The position numbers and the translations under genes are program-made. Below the pieces are notes generated by a model. The model had not been told where the DNA came from. It saw only the letters and a program-made list of their open reading frames with translations, and ran no database searches. A DNA stretch of 64,000 nt, taken from the NCBI GenBank assembly GCA_014584315.1, contig JACTNA010000028.1, forward strand, positions 1 through 64,000, in the 5' to 3' direction. Positions 36,231-44,977 of the stretch are shown here, in pieces. Each line of letters begins with the position of its first letter. Position 1 is the first letter of the stretch. The stretch is from Planctomycetota bacterium. Its GTDB lineage: Bacteria; Planctomycetota; Phycisphaerae; Phycisphaerales; UBA1924.

Positions 36231-39032
36231 TCAGCCGCGACACGCCGTCCACAGGTTGAGGAACAGCAGAAAGTCCATCGTATCGACCTTCGTATCGCCG
36301 TTCAGGTCCGCGGACGGGTCCCCCGCGGCGTACCGGTTCAGGTACACGAGGAAGTCCAGCGTGTCCGTCGTGCCGTCCTGGTTCAGGTCCGCTTCGCAGA
36401 AGCACCGCTCGGGACCGACCGACGCGACCCACGTCCGCCACGAGCCGTTGACGTTGTACTCATGGTGCGCCCAGAACGTCCGCCCGTCCACGGGGTCCAC
36501 CTCGACGGCCGAATAGTCGCCCCACCGGCTGGTCTGGTAGGGCGCGTTGGACTCGACCAGCGTGATCGGCGATCCCATCGTTCCCGGCGGGTCGCACGGC
36601 AGGCGGTAGACCAGCCCCATCGAGATGTACTCGGTCGGCGACGACCGCGCGTAGCACACCGCCGCCGAGCCGTCGTCCGCCACCGTGATCGACGAGAAGT
36701 ACGTCCGCACCGTCGGCCCGAGGTCGACGTTGCCGGACTGCACGAGCGTGGGGTTGTTGCCCGAGGTCGGCCACCCGTTCATCGCCACCTCGTACCACCG
36801 CGCCAGCACCCGGTCGCTGTTGATGTGGTGCGTCGCCCAGAGCGACCCGTTCCGGTACGCCACCGACCAGAACCGGGCGTCGAACGCGGTCGGTCGCACG
36901 CTCGTCCCCAGTTGCGGCGGGTTCTCCGGGCGGCCGTAGGTCGGCACGCCGAGCGAGTAGTCCGTCACGACCGGCGTCGTGAGCAGGTTGCGGATGGCGA
37001 TCAGACGTACCGAGGTGTTGCTGGTCTGCTCGCGGTGCTCGATCAGGTACAGCGCGGGCGGGTTGTCATAACTCACCGGTGGGATGCCGGCGGACTGCGT
37101 GCTCGTCGTCAGCGTGAACGACTTGGTGATCGCCGGCGGGCTGCCCGCGAGCATCGATGCCTTGTCGAAGATGTAGACCGGGTAGTTCGAGCCAAGCCCG
37201 AACCCGTCGCCCGTAACGACGACCGCGTCGTCCGTCACGCCGATGTTGGGCGAGTCGAAGAGGTTCCCCGCCAGCCCGGTCGTTTCGAGTCGGTACTTGT
37301 ACCACGTGCCGTTCGGGTTGCTGTCGTCCGAGACCGCGATCAGCACGTAGGAGCGGTTGCCGGGCGCGTACGCCTCGGCCGCCATGGCGAAGAAGCGCCC
37401 CGTCAACTCGTCGTAGAGCACCTCGGGGTCGAAGACGAATCCCGTCGCCCCGACCGAGCCCCAGAACCCGAACGAGTCCTCGATCTCGTCCTGGAAGGTC
37501 TTGGTGCCGTCCTTCTGGAAGAACGCGATCGCGCCGTTGGTCATCACGACGACGTGGCCCGGACCGACGGCCATGTGGGGGTCTGGCGGCGTCCAGCCCG
37601 TGCTCGTGATCGCCGTGAATCCCACGCCGCGCGGCGTGAACTCGAACTCGCGCTCGGCGTGCTCGATGTCGCGCGGGTCGAAGGTCGGGGGCTCGTGCGG
37701 CCCCGGCCCCTGCGCGAGCACGATCCGCCCGTCCTCGTCGCGGTCCGGCAGCGCGGGCTTCATCGCCTCGGTCACGCCGCGCTCGCCCGCAGGCTCGGGC
37801 AGCGACTCCGCCAGCATCGTGACGTGCGCCGCGGACGAGTCGCCCAGCCCGCCGTCGCCCGACCACGCGCAGAGCATCGTGCCATCGGGCGCGAACGCGA
37901 GGCGCGCCGTCGCGGCCGCGGTGCGCATCGTCTGCGGGCCTTCGCTGCGCTCGGTGACGCGGAACTCTCCCGACCGCGCCGCGAGCGACGCCGAGAACAA
38001 CCGTCCGAACACGCCCGGCTCGCCGTCGGTCAGCCCGTTGAAGGCCACCGCGATCGTGCCGTCGGGCGCGACGGCGACCGCCGCGCCGGTCTGCGGCCCG
38101 GGCGTCGCGCCGCTCACGACGACCGGCGCGGCGTCGGTCGGGACGGCGCGCGCATCCAGCAGTCGCGCCAGCACGCCGTAGTCGTCGCCGTCGCTCTCGG
38201 CGTCGAGCCACGCGACGACGTAGCCGTCGTCCGTTGCGGCCAGCGCGGGTTCGATCTGCGACGCGGCGGGCGCCGCGGTGACGGCGCTCGGCGTGCCCAG
38301 CGCGATGCCCTCGGGGTCGAACGCCCGCACGCGCACGCCCGCGGGCAGCATCGGCGGCCCCTCGAACGCCGTCCACGCGATGGCGAACGAGCCGTCCTCG
38401 CGCACCGCGACGGCGGGCGTCGTCTGCGCGCCGTCGTCGCTCCTGGCCACGATGAACTCCGGCCCGAGCGGCGCGCCATCCGCGCCCAGCAGGCGCGCGG
38501 TCACGCGCCGCGGCGCGCCCGGCTCGACGCTCTCCCACGCGACGATCGCCGAGCCGTCCGGGCGCGCGGCGATGACGGGCGAGGCCTGCTCGCCGCGCCA
38601 CGTCTCGTTGACAAGGATCTCCTCGCCGCCCACGAAACCCGGGCCGAACCGGCGCGCGATGATCGAGCCGGCGTGCCCGTCCTGTCCGTGCGACTGCCAG
38701 ACGACCCATGCGCCACCGTCGCGCGTGGCGGCGGCGTCCGGCGCGAACTGGTGCGAGCGCGTCCAGAGGTTGATCTGCGTCTCCTCGCCGATCGCCACGC
38801 CCGCGCCGTCGAACCGCTGCCCGTACACGCCGTAGGACCCGACCTGCTGTCGGCGGCTCGTCCACACGACCAGCGAGCCGCCGCCTTCCATCACGGCCAG
38901 GGCGGCGTCGGTCTGCGCGCTCGAGGTGTAGGTGCTCGCACGCCACTCGGCCCGCGACAGGGGACGGTCATCGGCGACCGGGTGGGGACAGGCCAGGACG
39001 GCGCAGGTCGAGGCGATCAGGGCGGCGTGCAT
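36231..39032 (-). CDS. Large secreted dockerin-tailed repeat (propeller-like) protein
   Basis: Repeated VAVREDGSFAIAW / AARPDGSAIVAWES motifs; tail CEADLNQDGTTDTLDFLVYLNRYAAGDPSADLNGDTKVDTMDFLLFLNLWTACRG. Confidence 0.8.
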   Translation of the reverse strand: MHAALIASTCAVLACPHPVADDRPLSRAEWRASTYTSSAQTDAALAVMEGGGSLVVWTSRRQQVGSYGVYGQRFDGAGVAIGEETQINLWTRSHQFAPDAAATRDGGAWVVWQSHGQDGHAGSIIARRFGPGFVGGEEILVNETWRGEQASPVIAARPDGSAIVAWESVEPGAPRRVTARLLGADGAPLGPEFIVARSDDGAQTTPAVAVREDGSFAIAWTAFEGPPMLPAGVRVRAFDPEGIALGTPSAVTAAPAASQIEPALAATDDGYVVAWLDAESDGDDYGVLARLLDARAVPTDAAPVVVSGATPGPQTGAAVAVAPDGTIAVAFNGLTDGEPGVFGRLFSASLAARSGEFRVTERSEGPQTMRTAAATARLAFAPDGTMLCAWSGDGGLGDSSAAHVTMLAESLPEPAGERGVTEAMKPALPDRDEDGRIVLAQGPGPHEPPTFDPRDIEHAEREFEFTPRGVGFTAITSTGWTPPDPHMAVGPGHVVVMTNGAIAFFQKDGTKTFQDEIEDSFGFWGSVGATGFVFDPEVLYDELTGRFFAMAAEAYAPGNRSYVLIAVSDDSNPNGTWYKYRLETTGLAGNLFDSPNIGVTDDAVVVTGDGFGLGSNYPVYIFDKASMLAGSPPAITKSFTLTTSTQSAGIPPVSYDNPPALYLIEHREQTSNTSVRLIAIRNLLTTPVVTDYSLGVPTYGRPENPPQLGTSVRPTAFDARFWSVAYRNGSLWATHHINSDRVLARWYEVAMNGWPTSGNNPTLVQSGNVDLGPTVRTYFSSITVADDGSAAVCYARSSPTEYISMGLVYRLPCDPPGTMGSPITLVESNAPYQTSRWGDYSAVEVDPVDGRTFWAHHEYNVNGSWRTWVASVGPERCFCEADLNQDGTTDTLDFLVYLNRYAAGDPSADLNGDTKVDTMDFLLFLNLWTACRG

Positions 39033-39196
39033 CACGGTTCGACTCCTCCCCCGTGTTCGAGACGGCGCGGGGCCGCCGGCGGCAGTCCGGCGGGCCGACA
39101 CCAACCTACGGCCTCACGCCCCTCGATGCAACGGTTTTCGCGCCGACTCGACCCTTCGCGTGCGTCGACAGGCGGGGAGTTCCCCCCCTGCGCGGG

Positions 39197-41377
39197 TCAG
39201 GGGCACCCGGCGGCGTAGGCGTTGAGGTAGGCGAGGAAGTCGATGGTGGAGATCAGGCCGTCGTCGTTGAGGTCGGCCCGCGGGTTCTGGGCCGACCAGT
39301 CCGCGAGGAAGGCGATGAAGTCGATGCTGTTGACCGCGCCGTCACGGGACCAGTCGGCCACGCAGTCCGCGTGGCGCCAGCGCGAGGCGGGGATCGGCTG
39401 TCGCGGCAGGCCCGGCCCCTCCGCGCGCACGATCAGCCCCGCGCTCCCCGAGTTCTCGAAGAACTCGACGCGCAGGCGGTGCAGGCCCGCCTCGAGCGCG
39501 GCGGGCGCGGAGCGTTCCTGCATGCCGTGCTGCCCGTCGTTGTTCACGAGCAGCGAATCGCCCAGGTACAGCATCGACCCGTCGTCGGACTCGACCGACA
39601 GCACGTACAGACCGGTCTCGGGCGCCTTGAAGTACCCGTCGAAAACCGCGCCGACGAAGTTGGACCGCCCGCTGGTGGCGAACTGCCCGCCCGAGGAGGG
39701 GTAGTCCACGTTCGGCACGATGTCGAACTTGTACGGGGTCAACGCCGAGTAGTCGGGCATCGAGCTGCTGGGCGGGATCACGTAGTACGCGACCGAGACG
39801 CCGGGCGCGGTCACGCCGGGCTGGTCCGCGGGCCGAGGCTCGATCACGTCCACGAACACCTCGCCCAGGTCGTACCCAGCGCCCTCGCGGTACAGGTAGT
39901 ACTCGAAGCGGTCCGCCCCGGTGTAGCCCTGCGGCGGGACGTAGAGCGCCTCGTCGCGCCCGCCCTCGCCCGTCCCCTGCGAGATCGACACCGACCCGCC
40001 CTGATCCGAGATGCCCTGCACCGTCGAGAGCACGATCCCGTCGCAGTTCAGCGCGGCATCGTTCTTCAGCACGTCGATCCGCGTCGAAGCGTCGCGCATC
40101 ACGGACGCCGCGTCGTCCACCGCGAACAGGCGGTTCGTCAGGTTGCACGGCGCCTGGAACTGCAGGTAGAACAGGATCCGGTCGATGACGAGCGGCCCGA
40201 AGCGCAGCACGATGTTCGTCATCCCGCCCGGGCAGGTGTGGCAGTACGACATGATCGTCCCGCCCCAGGCATCCGAGCAGTCCCCAAGCCCGCACTTGTC
40301 GATGGGCGGCTCGTACCCGTCGTGGGTGTGGAGGGTGCCGAAGTTGTGCCCGAGTTCGTGCGCGACGACCATCAGGTCCCAGTTCCCGCTGTGATGGTCC
40401 TGGAGCGGGTAGGGGAACCACCCGCCGACGCCGGAGACCGCGTACCCCCAGTCCTTCGAGCACATCACGCTCACGTACGCGACGCCGCCGCCGAAGTTGC
40501 CCGAGAACAGGTGCGCCAGGTCGCGCTGCACGCTCCCCTTCGTCGCGCGCCAGTGGCTGAGCAACTCGCCGAGGCGGTCGCTCCCGCCGTAGGGGTCGTC
40601 GTCCTGCGCGAAGACTCGCAGGTACGGCACGACGAGGCGGACGTTGAGTTCGTAGGTGTAGATCTCGCTGACCGCGGCCATCAGCGTGAGGGCGTAGGCC
40701 GCCGAGGCGTCCGCGTTGCCGCCGAACAACCACGCCGTGTACTCGTAGTCGGAGTCGATCGCCACCCGCGCCACGCGGCACGGACCGTTGCGCGCGCCCT
40801 CGCCGCCCTCGCCGGCCTCCGCCATCGCCAGACCGAGCGGGTCGTGCGTCGCGGCGTCCACGTGGCACATCCAGTCCGGCTGCATGTGGTCCGGCAGGTC
40901 GGCGACGTCGTAGACGACGTGCGGGCCTTCGACGCCCGTCGGCGGCGGGACCAGCGCGAAGCGCTTCCCCTCGGTCTCGATCAGGGCGTGGCTACCCCAC
41001 GGAGAGAGGCTCAAGAACACCCGCGAATCGGCGTCGCCCTCGACCGTCCCGCGCAGCGTGACGACCTCGGGGCGGGGCATGGGCACCTCGCCCTGGGCCG
41101 TCACGACCAGCACCTCCGCGTCCGGCGCGAGCACGTCGAACGCCTCGAGCCGGAGGTCCACCGACCCGCCGGGGATGGGGAAGCCGGTCAGCGTCACGTC
41201 GCTCGCGCGGAAGCGGTCGAGGTCGCCTGAGTCGATCGTCACCGCCACGAACGGCTCGAACCCCGCGCCGGCCTCTCCACGCACGGGCGCGACGGGCGAG
41301 ACGCGGACATCCTGCGCGACCAGCGCGGACGCGAACGAGGCGAGCACGGCGACGACGGTCAGGCAGGTGCAGCGCAC
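39197..41377 (-). CDS. Secreted reprolysin-like zinc metallopeptidase with PA14-like domain and dockerin tail
   Basis: HELGHNFGTLHTH active site; PA14-like TSGRSNFVGAVFDGYFKAPETGLYVLSVESDDGSMLYLGDSLLVNNDG; tail ending AGCP. Confidence 0.85.
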   Translation of the reverse strand: MRCTCLTVVAVLASFASALVAQDVRVSPVAPVRGEAGAGFEPFVAVTIDSGDLDRFRASDVTLTGFPIPGGSVDLRLEAFDVLAPDAEVLVVTAQGEVPMPRPEVVTLRGTVEGDADSRVFLSLSPWGSHALIETEGKRFALVPPPTGVEGPHVVYDVADLPDHMQPDWMCHVDAATHDPLGLAMAEAGEGGEGARNGPCRVARVAIDSDYEYTAWLFGGNADASAAYALTLMAAVSEIYTYELNVRLVVPYLRVFAQDDDPYGGSDRLGELLSHWRATKGSVQRDLAHLFSGNFGGGVAYVSVMCSKDWGYAVSGVGGWFPYPLQDHHSGNWDLMVVAHELGHNFGTLHTHDGYEPPIDKCGLGDCSDAWGGTIMSYCHTCPGGMTNIVLRFGPLVIDRILFYLQFQAPCNLTNRLFAVDDAASVMRDASTRIDVLKNDAALNCDGIVLSTVQGISDQGGSVSISQGTGEGGRDEALYVPPQGYTGADRFEYYLYREGAGYDLGEVFVDVIEPRPADQPGVTAPGVSVAYYVIPPSSSMPDYSALTPYKFDIVPNVDYPSSGGQFATSGRSNFVGAVFDGYFKAPETGLYVLSVESDDGSMLYLGDSLLVNNDGQHGMQERSAPAALEAGLHRLRVEFFENSGSAGLIVRAEGPGLPRQPIPASRWRHADCVADWSRDGAVNSIDFIAFLADWSAQNPRADLNDDGLISTIDFLAYLNAYAAGCP

Positions 41378-41416
41378 GGCGCTTCTCCGGGTAGAGGGGG
41401 GACTGGGTTCCGAATC

Positions 41417-41444
41417 AGCGGCCCACGGTCTCCCGTGGGCCGCT
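41417..41444 (-). terminator. 12-bp perfect hairpin with GAGA tetraloop (minus strand)
   Basis: AGCGGCCCACGG-GAGA-CCGTGGGCCGCT downstream of the S8 protease gene; no T tract. Confidence 0.45.
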
Positions 41445-41495
41445 CGTGGTCGCGTGTCGAGGGCGTGGCGCGGCCTCGCGCCCGCCCGCGCGGGC

Positions 41496-44400
41496 TTAGT
41501 CGCACCCGGCCGTGTAGGCGTTCAGGAACGCGAGCACGTCGAGGGTGTTGAGCACGGTGTCGCCGTTGAAGTCCGCGCTCGGGTCGCCCGAGTTGTAGGC
41601 GTTGAGGAAGGCGAGGACGTCGAGGGTGTTGACGACCGTGTCGCCGTTGAAGTCCGCGGGGCAGGACTCGTCCTCGCATTCGAACCCGAACAACTCGAAG
41701 TCGTCGACGAGCGCCTCGACCAGCGAGTCAGGCGCGAGGTCCTCGGCGATGAATCGCAGGCTGATCGTCCCGTTGGGCGTGGCCAGCCCGCGCGAGGAGA
41801 CCATCTGCTGGTACCACCCGCCGTCCGCGATCGGGCCGCCCGGTCCGACGACCTCGGCGGTGTTCCACGCCGCGCCGTCGCTGGACATCTGCACCGTGAA
41901 GGCGTCCTGGTTGGGGCTGTTCCCGCGTGAGTTCGTGTACCACCGCCAGTACTTCACCAGCGCGTAGGGGTACCCCGCGATGTTGAAACTCGGGCTTTGC
42001 AGCGTCGTGCGCCCGCCGTCGACGTCGCGCGAGTTCGCGTTCGCGCCCGCCTGCCCGTCGGTGACCCAGCAGGCCACGCCGCCGTCGGTGTGGTCCTCGC
42101 CGGGCTGGACGACGAACCCGTTGTTGACGGTCTGCTGCGGCGTCATGCGGTTCCAGAGGCCGGCGGTCGCGGTGTCGCCCGGCGCGCCGCTCGTCCAGCC
42201 GGAGTTGAACTCGAAGAAGTCCGTGAGCAGGGCGACGACGGACCCGACGATGGACTGCTGGGGCGCGTACCCGCCCAGGTCAGGCTCCGACACGAGTCCG
42301 GACTCGACGCTCTCGGCCGTCGCGTAGTACTCGGCGACCATCCCGCAGGGGAATCCGGGCAGCGTGGCCCGGTAGACGTCGCCGCCCTGATGCACGAGCG
42401 GCACGCTGGTGAACGAGCCGACCGCCCCCGCGCGGTAGTAGAGCGTGGGGCTGTCGACGATCAGGGTGTCGGTCCCCGGTGCGACCATCACGTCGAGGTC
42501 GAAGGGGGTGAGCGGCGTGAGCGACGCCGGTGCGTTGAGGAAGGCGACCTGCAGCGGCAGTTCCTGGGCCACCTGGCCGGTCACGACCAGCGCGTAGCCC
42601 TGCTTGCCCTGCTGCACGCCCGCGCCGATGACGCGCGCCGTCCAGACGCCGGACTGCGGCGAGTTCAGGTGGACCTGCTCGACGTTGTTGCGGTCGTCCT
42701 TGCTGCCTCCGGGCACGCTGACGCCGCCGCTGAACACGTTGCCCTTGTAGACCGTCCCGCCCGGCGAGAGGACTTCGAGGTCGAGGTCGTTGATCGCCGC
42801 GAACGAGGCGCCGGCGCTCGCCGCCACGTCCGTCCAGACGAGCGTGACGCGGAGTTGCTCGGCCGCGCCGGTGATGTTGAACTGCACCTGCTCGCTCTGC
42901 CCGGTGTTGAGGCCGACGGCGTTGCGCACGTCGCGGACGAGCATGGTGCGCACGTCGCCGGGGAAGTAGAGCGCGACGTCCGCGAGCAGACGCCCCCAGC
43001 CCTCCTGATTGCTCGGGTAGCCGGAGACGCCCGTCATGTCCACCGCGCCGTTGATCAGCGTCGCCTTCACGAGCGCGCCGCTGGGTGTGATCTGGTCCGA
43101 GGGCTTGGGCGAACCGGAGGGGTAGTACCCGTCGGCGTAGTACTGGCGCACCAGCGCGCCCATGCCCGCGATCGCGGGGCTGGCCATCGAGGTCCCGGTC
43201 GCCGTCGTCGTGCTGCACGACGAGGAGTTGAGGCTCGAGTTCGTGCTGCACCCCGGCGCGTAGATCTCGGGCTTGCGCCGCCCGTCGCTGGTGGGGCCGG
43301 TCCCGCCGGTGCAGTGCTGGCCCTGGTTGGGCGTGTCGCGCGACGCGCCGACCGCCAGCAGGTTCTTGGCGTTCTCGGGGTTCTTGAGCGTGTTCGTGTT
43401 CGTCACCGCCAGGTAGACCTGGCTGTCCTCGTAGGTGTGCTGGAAGCGGTCGAACCCGCGGCAGAGGCCGTCGTACTGCGTGGTCCCGTCGTTGCCCCAA
43501 CTGTTGGTGTGGTCGCGCCCGGTCTGGTTGTGGTGCGTTTCCAGGCGCAAGAAGATCGCCGTCTCGCTGAACGACGGGATGGTGTTGTAGACGATCTTCG
43601 CCAGGTACGCCATGCCGCGCGTGTCGTTGTTGGTCCCGTTGTCGCCCGCGGCGGTCCCGGCCACGTGGGTCCCGTGGAACTGCGACCCGAGCGACGTGTT
43701 GTAGGCGAGGATCTTCCGGTGGTTCGGGCCGATCGGGTTCACGGAGTCCAGGAAGGAGCAGTGGTTCACGTTGATCTTGTCGTCGATGACCCCGACCACC
43801 TGCCCCGCGCCCGTCAGCCCGTTGGTGTACAACTTGAGGTCGTTGGTGATGTTGGTCTGGAGGATCCAGCGCGTCGTGTTGTTGCGCAGCGTGATCTCGG
43901 GGAAGTCCTCGACGAACTGGACGCCGGCGACCTTCGCGATCGCACCGGCCGCCATCGTCGGCGCCTCGACGTGCAGCGAGGCGTGCGTGCCGATCCAGTC
44001 CACCGACGCGACCCTCACGCCGGGGATCGCCGCCACGGCCTGCACCGTCGCGTGCAACTCGGCGTCGAGGAACAACTCCACCAGGAACTGCGACATCCCC
44101 TGCCCCGCCAGCGCTTGGCGCTCCAGCGTCGTGAACCGCCGCTGCCCGATCTCGGGCGCGAGTTTCCACGCGTCGTCGAACGCCGACCACCAGCGCACGA
44201 ACCCGAGCGCTCCCAGCGCGCCCGCGTCCGCGCCCTCCAGCCGCACGATCCACGAGTTCATCGGCAGGTAGTCGCCCAGCCACACGCCCGCGGCGTGCAG
44301 CGCGTCTCGGCGCGCCGGCGTCATCGGGCCGTCCAACTGGATCACCCACCGCCCCGGCTGCCCGGCCAGCGCGGCGACGCCCGGGCGGCCGGCCGTCGTG

Positions 44401-44576
44401 TCGATCGTCCCCGTCCGGAGGTACAGCGCGGTCGGGCTGACGGGGGCCAGCCCCGCCAACGCCGGATCGACGACCACGTCGTCCGACGACGACCACGCCT
44501 GCCCCGCACTCGCCGCCAGCGCCACGCACAGCCACGCCGCCGACAGGCGACCCGAACCTGACTTCCTGCTGCCCAT
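41496..44576 (-). CDS. Secreted subtilisin-like (S8) serine protease, dockerin tail
   Basis: GVIDDKINVNHCSF (Asp), HGTHVAGTAAGDNG (His), GTSMASPAIAG (Ser); tail ending TAGCD. Confidence 0.9.
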   Translation of the reverse strand: MGSRKSGSGRLSAAWLCVALAASAGQAWSSSDDVVVDPALAGLAPVSPTALYLRTGTIDTTAGRPGVAALAGQPGRWVIQLDGPMTPARRDALHAAGVWLGDYLPMNSWIVRLEGADAGALGALGFVRWWSAFDDAWKLAPEIGQRRFTTLERQALAGQGMSQFLVELFLDAELHATVQAVAAIPGVRVASVDWIGTHASLHVEAPTMAAGAIAKVAGVQFVEDFPEITLRNNTTRWILQTNITNDLKLYTNGLTGAGQVVGVIDDKINVNHCSFLDSVNPIGPNHRKILAYNTSLGSQFHGTHVAGTAAGDNGTNNDTRGMAYLAKIVYNTIPSFSETAIFLRLETHHNQTGRDHTNSWGNDGTTQYDGLCRGFDRFQHTYEDSQVYLAVTNTNTLKNPENAKNLLAVGASRDTPNQGQHCTGGTGPTSDGRRKPEIYAPGCSTNSSLNSSSCSTTTATGTSMASPAIAGMGALVRQYYADGYYPSGSPKPSDQITPSGALVKATLINGAVDMTGVSGYPSNQEGWGRLLADVALYFPGDVRTMLVRDVRNAVGLNTGQSEQVQFNITGAAEQLRVTLVWTDVAASAGASFAAINDLDLEVLSPGGTVYKGNVFSGGVSVPGGSKDDRNNVEQVHLNSPQSGVWTARVIGAGVQQGKQGYALVVTGQVAQELPLQVAFLNAPASLTPLTPFDLDVMVAPGTDTLIVDSPTLYYRAGAVGSFTSVPLVHQGGDVYRATLPGFPCGMVAEYYATAESVESGLVSEPDLGGYAPQQSIVGSVVALLTDFFEFNSGWTSGAPGDTATAGLWNRMTPQQTVNNGFVVQPGEDHTDGGVACWVTDGQAGANANSRDVDGGRTTLQSPSFNIAGYPYALVKYWRWYTNSRGNSPNQDAFTVQMSSDGAAWNTAEVVGPGGPIADGGWYQQMVSSRGLATPNGTISLRFIAEDLAPDSLVEALVDDFELFGFECEDESCPADFNGDTVVNTLDVLAFLNAYNSGDPSADFNGDTVLNTLDVLAFLNAYTAGCD

Positions 44577-44919
44577 GTCTTTCGATCCTCCAGAACGCCC
44601 CTCACGCCGAGGCGGGGGCTGGTGTGTGCCTGTCAATCGGCCCGACGATCCTCGGGCTGGATGCCCCGCCCGGGCCTGTCCCGGCGGCGTTGCGTCCCGC
44701 GGCGTCCCACGCCGCACCGTCCGTCATGTCCCCGGTTCTCGGCCCCTCCTCGGCCTGATCGCACGCCGACAATGAACGCCCGCGCGACGCGCGGCCGCGA
44801 TCTCCCATACGAGCCTCGGGCGCGACCGGACGAACCATTCTCTCGCGCCCGTTCCGCCTTTGGTAGCAGAAACCTGCGGTACAGATCAATCCGAATCCGC
44901 CAACCGGAGCCAGATAAAG

Positions 44920-44948
44920 AACAACCCCGCGGTCTCCCGCGGGGTGTT
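44920..44948 (-). terminator. Terminator-like hairpin with GAGA tetraloop (minus strand)
   Basis: AACACCCCGCGG-GAGA-CCGCGGGGTTGTT then CTTTATCT, downstream of the metallopeptidase gene. Confidence 0.55.
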
Positions 44949-44977
44949 CGAGTGTTGTCAGGGTCGGGCGTTGCGAA

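Noticed and set aside
35964-39218. 1084-aa plus-strand ORF opposite the large dockerin-tailed gene
   Set aside because: Low-complexity R/V/H-rich antisense translation; the minus-strand gene has signal peptide, repeats and dockerin tail.
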